Below are positions 17,744-27,108 of a stretch of DNA of 64,000 nucleotides, in pieces. Numbering within the stretch: position 1 is the stretch's first letter; the number at the start of each line of letters is the position of its first letter. The notes beneath the pieces are model-generated. The model made no database searches. It worked only from the letters and a program-made list of their open reading frames with translations, and was not told the origin of the DNA. A program made the translations under genes and the position numbers. This DNA comes from Dyella tabacisoli. Lineage in GTDB: Bacteria > Pseudomonadota > Gammaproteobacteria > Xanthomonadales > Rhodanobacteraceae. The stretch covers positions 248,001 to 312,000 of the forward strand of contig NZ_KZ857176.1 of the NCBI RefSeq assembly GCF_003350925.1, read 5' to 3'.

Positions 17744-17870
17744 CGGCGGGCATTCCTGTGGCGAGGCGAAAGGGGCAGGGCGGCAAGGCGCATGGTCGCG
17801 AGATTGATTGAGACGGAGGCGCCAGTCTGCCGTGGGACTCTTTCTGACAACTTTCGATAGCTGAATGCAG

Positions 17871-17903
17871 CCCCGAACCTGTTCACAGTTGAACAGGCTC
17901 GGG
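17871..17903 (-). terminator. Hairpin downstream of the M16 peptidase pair
   Basis: CCCGA-CCTGTTCA and TGAACAGG-TCGGG form an interrupted stem between the stop of the second M16 gene and the hydrolase start. No T-run follows on the minus strand, so intrinsic termination is plausible but not certain. Confidence 0.45.
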
Positions 17904-17918
17904 CCAAAGCGGAATCGC

Positions 17919-19337
17919 TTAGGGCTTGAACGGCTTGAACTCACCGAAAGGTTTGAGCTGGGCTTCGATCGCCTTCGGGTCGCCGACCAGGATGATGCTT
18001 TGGTCTTTGGGGGAAAAATACTTTCGTCCCATGGCCTGTACCTGATCGGCATTCACTTGGTTGATCTCGGTGACGTAATTACTGAAAAAAGTAGGCGGCA
18101 AACCTTGCACCCAATAGTTGGCCAGCGTCTGGGCCAGCGAGCCTTGAATCTGATTGCGCAATAGATAAATGCCCGCCGCCAGCCGCTTTGCGCCCACCAA
18201 TTCCTCGTCGCTGGGCGCCTGGCTGGCCATGCTTTCGTAGAGTTTATTCAACTCAGTCAGGGTGGCGCCGGTGACTTCGTTGCGTACATCGACCCTGGCG
18301 AAACTGCTGCCACCCACGCGGTTGGCGTTGAGCATCGAGAACGGACTGTAGGAATAACCCTTGTCTTCGCGAATGTCCTGGGTCAAGCGGCTGGTAAAGC
18401 CGCCGCCGAGGATGGTGTTGGCTACGTTGAGCGGGACAAAATCGGGGTCACTGGCAGAGAGGCTGGGCCGGCCATAGCGGATATTCGTTTGCACCGAACC
18501 CTCGCGCGTCACCAACAAGCGCTGTGGCATGGCTTCGCGAGGTGCTTGTGGTGCTTCGGCAAGCGCCTTGCCTTCGGCTTTCCAGGCACCGAATTGCTGT
18601 TCGGCGATGCGGAACGCGTCTTTCGCGCTCATGCGGCCAATGATGACGAGCAAGCTGCGCTCGGGGCGAAAATGGGCTGCATGCAATGCACGCATCGCCT
18701 CTGGCGTTACCGCCGCGATGCTGGCCTCGGTGAGTGAGTTGCGCGCATAGGGATGCGTGTCGAACGTGGCGCGGTCGATCGCCCGTTGAGCCTGCCATGA
18801 CGGGTTGCCCTCGCGTACCTTGAGCGCTTGCAGCGAGTTCGCCTTATGCAGTGCAACCTCTTGCGCGGGAAAGCTCGGATGCAGGGTAGTGTCGGCCATC
18901 AAATGCAGCAATTCGGCGGTGTAGGCGGATAGCGCACTAGCCGATATGACAATGGCATCCGGCTTGGCGTTGGCCTCGTAGTTGCCGCCCATCGCTTGTA
19001 GCGATTCGGCGATCTGTTTGGCATTGAGGCTGGCCGTGCCCTCGTTGAGCAAACCGGCCATGACGCTGGACAGTGCTGGCGTTGAGGGATCATCGGCAGC
19101 GGTGCCGCCCAGTACCGCCAGCGTGACATCGACCTTCGGCAGTCCATCGCGCGGCACTACCCATACGGTGAGTCCATTGGACAGGGTGCGTTGAGCGACT
19201 TGTGGCACCGGTACTGCCTTGTCCGGCCCATAGGCGGGCAAATCTTTGGGCAGGGGCGCGGTGGATGCGTGAGCGAGGCCGGTCAGGCACAGGCCGAGGG
19301 CGAGTACGAGCAGCTTGGGTTTCTTCATGATGGTCAT
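17919..19337 (-). CDS. M16 family peptidase, non-catalytic partner
   Basis: A 472-residue exported protein (signal peptide 'MKKPKLLVLALGLCLTGLAH' preceded by three residues) with the two-lobed M16/insulinase fold. Where the zinc motif HxxEH should be, the sequence reads 'GTAADDPSTPALSSVMAGLL', so the catalytic residues are absent. The C-terminal lobe keeps 'LGGGFTSRLTQDIREDKGYS', the usual substrate-binding element. Such inactive subunits pair with an active one, which is the upstream gene. The start at 19337 has GAGG nine bases upstream, lying inside the end of that gene. The pair should act as a periplasmic protease, as in PqqL-like systems. Confidence 0.87.
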   Translation of the reverse strand: MTIMKKPKLLVLALGLCLTGLAHASTAPLPKDLPAYGPDKAVPVPQVAQRTLSNGLTVWVVPRDGLPKVDVTLAVLGGTAADDPSTPALSSVMAGLLNEGTASLNAKQIAESLQAMGGNYEANAKPDAIVISASALSAYTAELLHLMADTTLHPSFPAQEVALHKANSLQALKVREGNPSWQAQRAIDRATFDTHPYARNSLTEASIAAVTPEAMRALHAAHFRPERSLLVIIGRMSAKDAFRIAEQQFGAWKAEGKALAEAPQAPREAMPQRLLVTREGSVQTNIRYGRPSLSASDPDFVPLNVANTILGGGFTSRLTQDIREDKGYSYSPFSMLNANRVGGSSFARVDVRNEVTGATLTELNKLYESMASQAPSDEELVGAKRLAAGIYLLRNQIQGSLAQTLANYWVQGLPPTFFSNYVTEINQVNADQVQAMGRKYFSPKDQSIILVGDPKAIEAQLKPFGEFKPFKP

Positions 19338-19348
19338 GGCGCGATACC

Positions 19349-20746
19349 TCAGCGTGTCGTATTCGGGGAGTTGGCGGCGACTTTCGCGGCGGCCGCTGCG
19401 ACAGGGCGCCGCACGATCACACTGCGGTTGGCATCGGTGAGATAGGTGCGGGCAACACGCTTGAGGTCGTCGGCGCTTACCGCTTCGATCCAGCCTGGGA
19501 GCTGGTTAGCGACCTCGGCATCGCCCCACATGGTTTGCAGTTTTGCCAGGGTGTCGGCGCGCGAAAGAAAACTTTCCAGTCCGCCGTACCAGTCCGACAA
19601 TAGTTTGGTCTTGATTCTGCGCAGGGTAATGTCGTCGACACCGTCGGCGGCAACCTTGGCGATTTCCTGGTTGATCGAAGCGAGTACTTGATCCGGGGTG
19701 GCGTTTGACTTGTACAGCGTAAACAGCACGAGTTGCGTAGGGCCGGCATAGTCGATGTCGGTGCCGAGCGGATAATTGACGCCGCCTTCGATGCTGAGTA
19801 CTTGCTCGCGGCCTTTCACCAGGCCCTGAAAAAATCGAGATGCGTCGTCACCCACCAACAGTTGCGACAGCACCATCATGGGAATCTGATCTTTGCTGTC
19901 GCGCGCAGGCATTTTCCAACCTACGGCCAATGCGGGAGCCTTTGCCAGCGGATCGGTCTGTTGCTGCATGCGGCCCTTGGTATTCAAGGGCTCGGCCACA
20001 TCAGGCCTGGCCGGCAAGGCGCGCGACGCAATGCCACCGAAGTATTTCTGCGCCAGCGTGAATGCCTGTTCGGGTGTGACATCGCCGGCAATGCCGAGCA
20101 CTGCATTGGCCGGTTGATAGAAGGTGTCGTGAAAAGCTTTGACGTCGGCGACGTTGGCGTGATCGAGATCTTTGAACGAGCCGTAGCCGTCATGGCTGTT
20201 GGCCCACTTGTCGAAGGCCAGCGCGTCGAGATCGGTCCAGTAGAACAAACCGTAGGGCTGGTTTTTCACGTTGACGCGAATTTCTTCCTTGACGACGTTC
20301 TGCTGATTGGCGAGATTCTTCTCGCTGAAATCCAGCGTCTTCATGCGGTCCGCCTCTACCCACAGAATGGGTTCGAGCGCGGCGACCGGGGCGGACGCGA
20401 TGTAGTTGGTAAAGTCGGCGCGGGTGGAACCGTTGAAGATGCCGCCACCACCCTGGATCACTCGTTCGAATGTTCCCTTCGGCGCTGTCGGTGTGCCCTC
20501 GAACATCAGGTGCTCGAACAAGTGCGCGAAGCCGGTGCGGTTTTGCGGCTCCAGCCGCATGCCGACGTGGTAGACCATGCTGATGCCGACCGTCGGCGAG
20601 CTGTGATCTTCGGAGACCACCACCGTCAGCCCGTTATCGAGCTTCTTCACCGCGATGGGTAATTGCCACGGCTCAGTAGTTGCGGCCTGAGCGGCGATGC
20701 TCAACAGCAGGCCAGCGGTGAATACAGACAGGCGGATCATGTGCAT
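19349..20746 (-). CDS. M16 family zinc peptidase, catalytic subunit
   Basis: A 465-residue exported metallopeptidase with a signal peptide ending near 'AAQA' (residues 18-21). The zinc motif is His75-Leu-Phe-Glu78-His79 in 'GFAHLFEHLMFEGT', with further 'VVKEEIRVNVKNQPYG' downstream that fits the third ligand region. It is first in a two-gene unit with an M16 protein lacking the motif. Together they should form the clam-shell chamber that degrades peptides in the periplasm. AAGG lies six bases before the chosen ATG, and a second ATG two codons later is possible. Confidence 0.9.
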   Translation of the reverse strand: MHMIRLSVFTAGLLLSIAAQAATTEPWQLPIAVKKLDNGLTVVVSEDHSSPTVGISMVYHVGMRLEPQNRTGFAHLFEHLMFEGTPTAPKGTFERVIQGGGGIFNGSTRADFTNYIASAPVAALEPILWVEADRMKTLDFSEKNLANQQNVVKEEIRVNVKNQPYGLFYWTDLDALAFDKWANSHDGYGSFKDLDHANVADVKAFHDTFYQPANAVLGIAGDVTPEQAFTLAQKYFGGIASRALPARPDVAEPLNTKGRMQQQTDPLAKAPALAVGWKMPARDSKDQIPMMVLSQLLVGDDASRFFQGLVKGREQVLSIEGGVNYPLGTDIDYAGPTQLVLFTLYKSNATPDQVLASINQEIAKVAADGVDDITLRRIKTKLLSDWYGGLESFLSRADTLAKLQTMWGDAEVANQLPGWIEAVSADDLKRVARTYLTDANRSVIVRRPVAAAAAKVAANSPNTTR

Positions 20747-20845
20747 GAGAGGCCTTAAGACTGGGCAGTGGAGCCTCTTTCTAATCGTAAGGTCGTGCGC
20801 TCACAAGTGACCATGGTCATGCGTGCGTGGCTTGGCGTGTCTGGC

Positions 20846-21508
20846 TTATTGCGGCGCCTGCAACCAGGCCGTTACCTGGGCCACCCAGATGTCGTAACCC
20901 GCGCGATCCATATGCAGCCCGTCCTGGACAAATAGCTCGGGACGTGGCTGTCCTTGCGGGTCGAGCATCGGGGTGAATACATCGAGATAGGCGACCTTCT
21001 TCTGCGTGGCCGCCCAGGTCCTGATGTATTCGTTGGCCTCGCGTATTTGCGGCAGCAACACCTTGCGCGCAACGCTTGGCTTGATCGCGATAAATGCGAT
21101 CGGTACGCCTGGCAGGTCGTGGCGTACCCGAGTCACGAAGGCGACAAAGTCGTCACGCACTTGTTGCGGCGTCTGGCCGTTCTGCAAGTCGTTGTCGCCG
21201 GCATAAAGCACGATGGCGCGCGGCCTGTAGGGCGTGACGATACGGTCGGCAAAAAAAGTGGCATCGCTCAATGCCGAGCCGCCGAAACCGCGGTTGATCG
21301 TTCGTATCCCTGGAAAATCCTCAGCTATGGATGTCCAGAAACGGATCGACGAACTGCCGACGAAAAGCACCGCGCCAGGGGCCGGCATCTGCGCGCGGTC
21401 TTCGGCCTGGAACGCGGCGATATCCTTGGACCACTGGTCGTGCGCGTATTCGCGGGCAAAGACCGCACAGGGCAGGATCAGTAGCAAGACCAACAGGAGT
21501 TTCTTCAT
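20846..21508 (-). CDS. Exported SGNH/GDSL-type hydrolase
   Basis: A 220-residue protein with signal peptide 'MKKLLLVLLLILPCAVFA'. The SGNH blocks are visible in order: 'LFVGSSSIRFW' (nucleophile probably Ser52), 'NRGFGGS' (Gly), 'YAGDNDL' (Asn) and 'DGLHMDRAGY' (Asp and His). Members hydrolyse esters, including acetyl groups of sugars and lysophospholipids. The N-terminal 'EYAHDQWSKDIAAF' is like that in a bacterial GDSL subgroup often exported to the periplasm. The ATG at 21508 has AGGAG eight bases upstream. The gene stands alone, 99 bases from the M16 start. Confidence 0.85.
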   Translation of the reverse strand: MKKLLLVLLLILPCAVFAREYAHDQWSKDIAAFQAEDRAQMPAPGAVLFVGSSSIRFWTSIAEDFPGIRTINRGFGGSALSDATFFADRIVTPYRPRAIVLYAGDNDLQNGQTPQQVRDDFVAFVTRVRHDLPGVPIAFIAIKPSVARKVLLPQIREANEYIRTWAATQKKVAYLDVFTPMLDPQGQPRPELFVQDGLHMDRAGYDIWVAQVTAWLQAPQ

Positions 21509-21614
21509 GCGCCGACTGTAGGCGCTGCGATGGCTGCAAGACAAATGGCCGGCATCGACGCCGCTTCGCGGGCAGGCTTCAGCGGTGAACTACGCGGAGA
21601 TTTTGGACCGGCTT

Positions 21615-22058
21615 CTAGAAACCACGGCCGTTGAATCGGCCAACGCCAATCGAGATGCCGACGCGGCCGGTCGGGTGGTCGCAGCTACCTAGATTCTGGC
21701 TGATGTTGACGTTGCCGGTATTCCATGTGCCGCTGCCCATATGGCGGCTGCCGCTGACCACGCCCATACCAACGCTGCCATGGGTCTGGGGCTGGTTATA
21801 GGTGGCGTCATCGCAGGCAGGTGCCCGGTCGGCCATGCTGTCGCCGGTCTCCACATGCCCGCTGGTATCGCCGTAGTAGACGCCTGGTGCGTCATGGGCC
21901 GGTTTGGCTGCACTTGTACTGCTGGCGGCAGGCAGGTCACTGGGCGGGAGCTGGCTGACCGGGAGCTTGAGATTCAACGGCGGACTGGCCGTTTGCGCGT
22001 GAGTCGCGGCGGCAAGCAAGCCGATTGCGATCGCGGTAAGGGCTCGTTTCATGTTCAT
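21615..22058 (-). CDS. Exported protein of unknown function
   Basis: I do not recognise the family. From the ATG at 22058 it is 147 residues, with a signal peptide ending 'AAATHAQ', a proline/serine/alanine-rich linker ('PVSQLPPSDLPAASSTSA'), and a glycine-rich C-terminal half ('TYNQPQTHGSVGMGVVSG', 'GRVGISIGVGRFNGRGF'). Two cysteines (in 'APACDDAT' and 'LGSCDHPTG') could form a disulfide. The second ATG at 22052 is possible, and GGAG lies four and ten bases upstream of the two. The end of the protein looks beta-rich. It lies 119 bases downstream of the parC end, behind a strong hairpin. Confidence 0.6.
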   Translation of the reverse strand: MNMKRALTAIAIGLLAAATHAQTASPPLNLKLPVSQLPPSDLPAASSTSAAKPAHDAPGVYYGDTSGHVETGDSMADRAPACDDATYNQPQTHGSVGMGVVSGSRHMGSGTWNTGNVNISQNLGSCDHPTGRVGISIGVGRFNGRGF

Positions 22059-22128
22059 CGTGCTCCGGGATATGGCGCATACAACGCGCCAATACGCGCT
22101 GGGGTGCACATCACAGGGTTCGATGCCT

Positions 22129-22157
22129 GGCGACGGCAGGAAGTTCCTGCCGTCGCC
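22129..22157 (-). terminator. Strong hairpin downstream of parC
   Basis: Arms 22129-22142 and 22144-22157 are perfectly complementary (GGCGACGGCAGGAA and its complement) around a single central base, so the real loop is three to five bases. It lies 20 bases after the parC stop. A T-tract is missing. Confidence 0.6.
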
Positions 22158-22177
22158 TATCGAGCCTGTGAGAGTGT

Positions 22178-24418
22178 TTACGCCGTAGTCTCGATGCGCT
22201 CCACCCGGCGCAGGCCACGAGGCAGCACGCTGCCTCGCGTGGCGCGATTGCCGCCGAACTCGACCAGGTCGGACCAGCGCAGGGTGAGTTTGCGCTGACC
22301 GGCGTAGAGAGTGACTTCACCCTTGCCCTCGGTAACGACGGCGACGCCGGCAACACGTTCATCGCCGCTGGCCAGCTTGGCCTTGGGTATGTCGATCAGT
22401 TTGTTGCCCTTGCCTTTGTCCAGCTCAGGCAGCTCGGCCACCGAGAACATCAGCAAATGACCTTCGGTGGTGACCACCACGATGCGGTCGCGCGCCGGGT
22501 CGGCGCTGACCTGTGGCGTCAGCACGCGCGAACCATCGCTGAGCGTGATGATTTGCTTGCCGGCTTTATTGCGGCCGGTGAGCGCCTCGAAGCGGGTGAC
22601 AAAGCCATAACCGAAGTTGGTCGCGAGAATCAGCCGGGTGTCGTTGTCGCCGGCAGCAAGGGCGTCGAAGCTGGCGCCGGAGGGCGGGCTGAAGCGACCG
22701 GTGAGTGGGTCGCCGTTGCCGCGTGCCGAAGGCAGAGTATGGGCCGGGGTGGAATAGCTGCGGCCGGTGGAGTCGATCACCGCCACTTGTTGGGTGGTGC
22801 GTGACTTGACCGCGGCGAGCAGGCTGTCGCCATCGCGATAATTGAGGCCTTCGGCGTCGATGTCATGGCCCTTGGCGGCGCGAATCCAACCCTTCTGACT
22901 GAGCACGACGGTGACCGGTTCGCTGGCGACCAGCGCGCTTTCATCCAGCGCTTGGGCGACCTCGCGCTCGACCAGCGGCGAGCGGCGGTCGTCACCGTAC
23001 TTGGCGGCGTCGGCGCGAATCTCGTCCTTAATCAGGCTTTTGAGTTTGGCCGGGGATTTCAGCAGCACATTGATCTTCGCGCGCTCTTCTTCCAACTGAT
23101 CGCGCTCGGCGTTGATCTTCATCTCTTCCAGCCGCGCCAATTGGCGCAGCTTGGTTTCGAGGATGTAGTCGGTTTGTTCGTCGCTGAGCTTGAAACGGGC
23201 CATCAGCACCGGTTTCGGTTCTTCCTCGCTGCGAACGATGCGGATCACTTCGTCCAGGTTGAGATAAGCAATGCGCAGACCTTCCAACAGGTGCAGGCGG
23301 CGCTCGACCTTGGCCAGGCGATGATTCAGGCGGCGGGTCACCGTGTCGGTGCGGAAGCTCAGCCACTCGCTGAGGATGCGCTTGAGGTTCTTCACCTGCG
23401 GCCGGCCATCCAGGCCGATCATGTTCAGATTGACGCGGAAGCTCTTTTCCAGGTCGGTGGTGGCGAACAAGTGCTGCATCATCTCGTCCGCATCGACGCG
23501 GTTGGAACGCGGCACGATCACCAGGCGAGTCGGGTTTTCATGATCGGACTCGTCGCGCAGGTCTTCGATCATCGGCAGCTTTTTCGCGCGCATCTGCGCG
23601 GCGATCTGCTCAAGGATCTTGGCCGGGCTGACTTGATGCGGCAGCGCCGTGATGACGATGTTGCCGTCATCGTGCTGGTATACCGCGCGTGCACGCACCG
23701 AGCCGACGCCGTTCTGGTACATCGCCAGCAGCTCGTTGCGTGGGGTGATGATTTCCGCCGGGGTCGGATAATCCGGGCCGCGCACGTGTTCGCACAGATC
23801 GGCGATGGTGGCGTCGGGGTCATCCAGCAGACGAATACAGGCGCTGGCCAGCTCGCGCAGGTTGTGCGGCGGAATATCGGTGGCCATGCCCACTGCGATA
23901 CCCATGGAGCCATTGAGCAGCACGTGCGGCAGGCGTGCCGGCAGCCAGCTCGGTTCCTCCAGCGTGCCGTCGAAGTTGGGTACCCAGTCCACCGTGCCCT
24001 GACCCAGCTCGCCCAATAACGCCTCGGCGATGGGGCTGAGCTTGGACTCGGTGTAACGCATCGCCGCGAAGCTCTTCGGATCATCCGGCGAACCGAAGTT
24101 GCCCTGGCCATCGACCAGCGGATAGCGGTACGAGAACGGCTGTGCCATCAGCACCATCGCTTCGTAGCAGGAGCTGTCGCCGTGCGGATGGAACTTGCCG
24201 ATGACGTCGCCGATAGTGCGCGCCGATTTCTTCGGTTTGGCGCTGGCGGCCAGGCTCAGTTCGCTCATCGCATAGATGATGCGACGCTGTACCGGCTTCA
24301 GGCCGTCGCCGACGAAGGGCAGGGCGCGATCGAGCACCACGTACATCGAGTAATCGAGATAGGCCCGCTCGGCGTATTCCTTGAGCGGGATCTGTTCGTA
24401 GTTGGCTTGCAGATTCAT
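22178..24418 (-). CDS. parC: DNA topoisomerase IV subunit A
   Basis: A 746-residue type IIA topoisomerase subunit that decatenates daughter chromosomes with ParE. The breakage-reunion domain fills the N-terminal part. The active-site tyrosine is Tyr122 in '[12 protein letters not shown]'. In the quinolone region '[13 protein letters not shown]', Ser82 and Glu86 match E. coli Ser80 and Glu84, so it has the susceptible form. The C-terminal third is a beta-pinwheel like ParC rather than a full GyrA tail. It is a single gene. parE is not in the window. Confidence 0.97.
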   Translation of the reverse strand: MNLQANYEQIPLKEYAERAYLDYSMYVVLDRALPFVGDGLKPVQRRIIYAMSELSLAASAKPKKSARTIGDVIGKFHPHGDSSCYEAMVLMAQPFSYRYPLVDGQGNFGSPDDPKSFAAMRYTESKLSPIAEALLGELGQGTVDWVPNFDGTLEEPSWLPARLPHVLLNGSMGIAVGMATDIPPHNLRELASACIRLLDDPDATIADLCEHVRGPDYPTPAEIITPRNELLAMYQNGVGSVRARAVYQHDDGNIVITALPHQVSPAKILEQIAAQMRAKKLPMIEDLRDESDHENPTRLVIVPRSNRVDADEMMQHLFATTDLEKSFRVNLNMIGLDGRPQVKNLKRILSEWLSFRTDTVTRRLNHRLAKVERRLHLLEGLRIAYLNLDEVIRIVRSEEEPKPVLMARFKLSDEQTDYILETKLRQLARLEEMKINAERDQLEEERAKINVLLKSPAKLKSLIKDEIRADAAKYGDDRRSPLVEREVAQALDESALVASEPVTVVLSQKGWIRAAKGHDIDAEGLNYRDGDSLLAAVKSRTTQQVAVIDSTGRSYSTPAHTLPSARGNGDPLTGRFSPPSGASFDALAAGDNDTRLILATNFGYGFVTRFEALTGRNKAGKQIITLSDGSRVLTPQVSADPARDRIVVVTTEGHLLMFSVAELPELDKGKGNKLIDIPKAKLASGDERVAGVAVVTEGKGEVTLYAGQRKLTLRWSDLVEFGGNRATRGSVLPRGLRRVERIETTA

Positions 24419-24564
24419 GCGGTTACGTCACGTTGTGCGTGGATAGCCGGTCGATGGTGCCAGAACCAGGAAGGATCGGACAGCTTGACGAGCGGGCGAG
24501 TGCGGAGATGGGGCGGAAGCGGCTTAGCGCCTGGGAGTAGCCTGGGTTCGACGCCGGCGGCTGA

Positions 24565-25458
24565 CTAACGCAGCAGTGTGGTCGTTATCCCCTGGGCCTC
24601 AAGCTGGGTCTGCAAACTGTCCGGCCCGGCCAGATGCCCGGCACCGACGGCGACAAAGCTGACGCCCGGTTGCTGCATGCGTTCGGCGATGATTTTTGCC
24701 CACGCTTTGTTGCGCGCAACGATCAGCCGCTGATACAGCGCCGGGCTTTGCTGGCGTAACTCGTTATCGGCGAGACCTGCGATGGCGGCGACGTCGCCGT
24801 TTTTCCAGGCATCGATAAGCTCGCGCAATTTGGCCGGCCCTTCGGCTACGTCGCTAAAGGTCTGCCGCAGAAAGTCGAGCTGCATAGGCTCGGACATGTG
24901 GGCGAGCAGGCCGATCTGCTGTTCGGCGGTTTCCAGGCCATCGACCGGTTTTCCGGCCTTCTGCATCCGATCTTTCAGCAGTTTGTCGACGCCCAGGTCG
25001 GGGTTCAGCCCGGCCTGCACCAGCGGCGCCATGGCCAGCGTCAGTGCGGCCAGCCAGGGGCGCATCGGCTGCAATGTGCTGACGCCACCGGGCAATTGGG
25101 CGGTCGCGGCCGCTTGCTGCAGTTTTTCCTGATCGGCCGCACTGAGCTTGCTCGACAGCGGATGGGCCATGTCCAGGCCGAACTTAAGCACCAAAGCCTG
25201 CATGGTGGCCACATCGTCATCGACCAGTTCAATGCTGAGCCGCTGGCTGTGCTTCAGTGCCTCATCGAGTTGCGGCGAAGACCAATCCGTTTCCGAAGGC
25301 AGCAGATGCACCGTGCCGAACAGATAAACCGTGGCGTGCTCGTTTTTGGCTATCCACAGCGCGGGGTGCGCGACAGCCGGGGTAATGATCGCGAGAGTAA
25401 GCAGTAATACGGACAGCAGCGAGGCTGTCCATCGGCGTGGAAAGTGAAACTGAAACAT
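24565..25458 (-). CDS. TraB/GumN family exported protein
   Basis: A 297-residue protein with a signal peptide ('RRWTASLLSVLLLTLAI' to 'AVAH') and the TraB/GumN fold. It opens with 'LWIAKNEHATVYLFGTVHLL' and closes with 'FVAVGAGHLAGPDSLQTQL', whose GTVH and GAGH histidines are the conserved pair thought to form a metal-dependent hydrolase site. GumN in Xanthomonas lies at the end of the xanthan cluster but is not needed for polymer assembly. No gum genes are near here. The start at 25458 is used because the upstream extension is not family-like. Confidence 0.82.
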   Translation of the reverse strand: MFQFHFPRRWTASLLSVLLLTLAIITPAVAHPALWIAKNEHATVYLFGTVHLLPSETDWSSPQLDEALKHSQRLSIELVDDDVATMQALVLKFGLDMAHPLSSKLSAADQEKLQQAAATAQLPGGVSTLQPMRPWLAALTLAMAPLVQAGLNPDLGVDKLLKDRMQKAGKPVDGLETAEQQIGLLAHMSEPMQLDFLRQTFSDVAEGPAKLRELIDAWKNGDVAAIAGLADNELRQQSPALYQRLIVARNKAWAKIIAERMQQPGVSFVAVGAGHLAGPDSLQTQLEAQGITTTLLR

Positions 25459-25529
25459 GCCGTGTTTCCGTAGATCTGTAGCGGTTTGCGTAGTGCCGCA
25501 TGGTGACATGAAACAGTCATGCTTTCCTC

Positions 25530-26648
25530 TTAGCGCGGCACCCGATAGCCGTCCGGCACGCCATGCGGGCTCAAGGTGAGCTGCCAGAGCTGGTCGCGGC
25601 GGCTGCGGAACACGGCGGTGGAAACGGCCAGGTAGAAGTGCCACATGCGCCGAAAGCGCGGTTCGTAGCATGTCGACAGGGTGGGCCAGGCCGCATCGAA
25701 GTTGCTGTGCCAGGCGGTCAGCGTGCGGTCGTAGTCGGCGCCGAAATTGTGCCAGTCCTCCACCACAAACAAGCCCTGCAGGGCCTCGGCGACCTGGTTG
25801 GCCGCGGGAATGACCGAGTTGGGGAAAATATATTTCTCGATCCACGGATCGGGCCGCGATGGCGCGCCATTGGTGCCGATGCTGTGCAGCAGAAACAAGC
25901 CATCGTCACTCAGGCAGCGACGCGCCACCTCGAAATAGCTGCGATAGTTCAGCGGGCCGACGTGTTCGAACATGCCGATTGAGAATATCGCGTCAAAATG
26001 TTCGTCGAGTTCGCGATAGTCTTGCAGGCGAATATCCACCGGCAAGCCGTCGCAAAGCCTGCGCGCATAAGCGGCTTGCTCGGCCGAGACCGTGACACCG
26101 ACACCTTCGACACCGTAATGCTCGGCGGCGTACTTGAGCGCCTCGCCCCAGCCGCAGCCGATATCCAGCACCCGCTGGCCGGGTTTGAGTTTGAGCTTGC
26201 GGCAGATCAGGTCGAGTTTGGCTAGCTGGGCGTCATCGAGGTTATCGGATTGGGCCCAGTAGCCGCACGAGTAGACCATGTGCCGACCGAGCATCGCCTG
26301 GAATAAATCGTTGCCCAGGTCGTAATGCGTCTTGCCGATCTCGAACGCGTGTTCGCCGCGCTGCAAATTGATGAAGCGAGCCTTGAAATGGGCGATCAAG
26401 GTGTCGAGCGTTTTCAGTTCGCGGTCGATATGTGCCTTGAGCAAGCGAGTGAACAGGCCGGGCAGGTCGTCCGCATCCCACCAGCCATCCATATATGCCT
26501 CGCCCAAGCCCAAGGATCCGTGCGCGAATACGCGGGCATAGAAGCGCTCGTCGTGCACCTTGAGGTCGGTGGGCCCCTGGCCGCCAAGAGCAATGCCGGC
26601 GAGTTCGAGTAAGGCCGTGGCGCGTTGTTTCAACGAATCCGAGCTCAT
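25530..26648 (-). CDS. cfa: Cyclopropane-fatty-acyl-phospholipid synthase
   Basis: A 372-residue SAM-dependent enzyme that adds a methylene bridge across double bonds of membrane phospholipid acyl chains. The N-terminal lipid-binding part holds 'FAHGSLGLGEAYMDGWWDAD'. The SAM loop is 'VLDIGCGWGEALKYAAEHYG', and 'FDAIFSIGMFEHVGPLNY' and 'HSIGTNG' follow as in E. coli Cfa. It is slightly shorter than E. coli Cfa at the N-terminus. Neighbours are not functionally linked. In other bacteria expression rises in stationary phase, but no promoter can be assigned here. Confidence 0.93.
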   Translation of the reverse strand: MSSDSLKQRATALLELAGIALGGQGPTDLKVHDERFYARVFAHGSLGLGEAYMDGWWDADDLPGLFTRLLKAHIDRELKTLDTLIAHFKARFINLQRGEHAFEIGKTHYDLGNDLFQAMLGRHMVYSCGYWAQSDNLDDAQLAKLDLICRKLKLKPGQRVLDIGCGWGEALKYAAEHYGVEGVGVTVSAEQAAYARRLCDGLPVDIRLQDYRELDEHFDAIFSIGMFEHVGPLNYRSYFEVARRCLSDDGLFLLHSIGTNGAPSRPDPWIEKYIFPNSVIPAANQVAEALQGLFVVEDWHNFGADYDRTLTAWHSNFDAAWPTLSTCYEPRFRRMWHFYLAVSTAVFRSRRDQLWQLTLSPHGVPDGYRVPR

Positions 26649-26681
26649 GCATGCCTCGTACGATGGCGATTAAGAGCCTGT

Positions 26682-27080
26682 CTAAAGTTTGCCAAGCACG
26701 GCGAAGCTTACCGGTATGCGTACATACAGCACGTCAACGCCGGAGCTTTGTACCGCCTCAAGCAGTGTTTGTGCTTGCTCTTCGTGCAGCAGAAACTCGA
26801 CCTTTACCGGCAAGTCGTCGGCAAGGTCAAAAAACTGCTCTTGATGCAGCACGCCATGCCGGCCAAAGCCGGCGGTAGCGCGAAAGACCGAGCCGCCGCC
26901 GATGCCCAAATGCCTGGCTTGCTGCAATAGCCACTCGAAGACCAGCGAGCCATTGTGCCGCGCGCGCTGATGGCAGTAAAAACTCAGTTGCAGGCCCTGT
27001 TGAACGACCTGCGGTTGAATGTCGTGGGGTTGGACGACCTGGGGTTGAACGACATGGGGTGGCGCGATGTGCTTGCTCAT
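26682..27080 (-). CDS. DUF190 family protein with repeat-built N-terminus
   Basis: A 132-residue protein. Residues about 30-132 match the small PII-like DUF190 family ('LQLSFYCHQRARHNGSLVFE', 'ATAGFGRHGVLHQ', 'DLPVKVEFLLHEEQ'). The family often sits beside crcB, as here, and has been proposed to act as a regulator or partner of the fluoride channel. Residues 9-28 are an in-frame run of four five-residue units (PHVVQ, PQVVQ, PHDIQ, PQVVQ) made by a 15-nt tandem repeat. That segment is not part of the usual fold and may be dispensable. Confidence 0.8.
   Translation of the reverse strand: MSKHIAPPHVVQPQVVQPHDIQPQVVQQGLQLSFYCHQRARHNGSLVFEWLLQQARHLGIGGGSVFRATAGFGRHGVLHQEQFFDLADDLPVKVEFLLHEEQAQTLLEAVQSSGVDVLYVRIPVSFAVLGKL
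27001..27060 (-). repeat. Four 15-nt tandem repeats inside the DUF190 gene
   Basis: Units of 15 bases start at 27001, 27016, 27031 and 27046, each close to TGAACGACCTGGGGT with two to four changes. They encode the five-residue VVQPQ-type repeats near the N-terminus of the DUF190 protein. As the period is a multiple of three, copy changes keep the frame. Confidence 0.9.
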
Positions 27081-27108
27081 GCGACCTCCGATGCTCAGTG
27101 GACAGTGG

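Noticed and set aside
22865-24019. 384-codon open frame on the plus strand opposite parC
   Set aside because: It is a complementary-strand shadow of a well-conserved gene in G+C-rich DNA, with no family resemblance.
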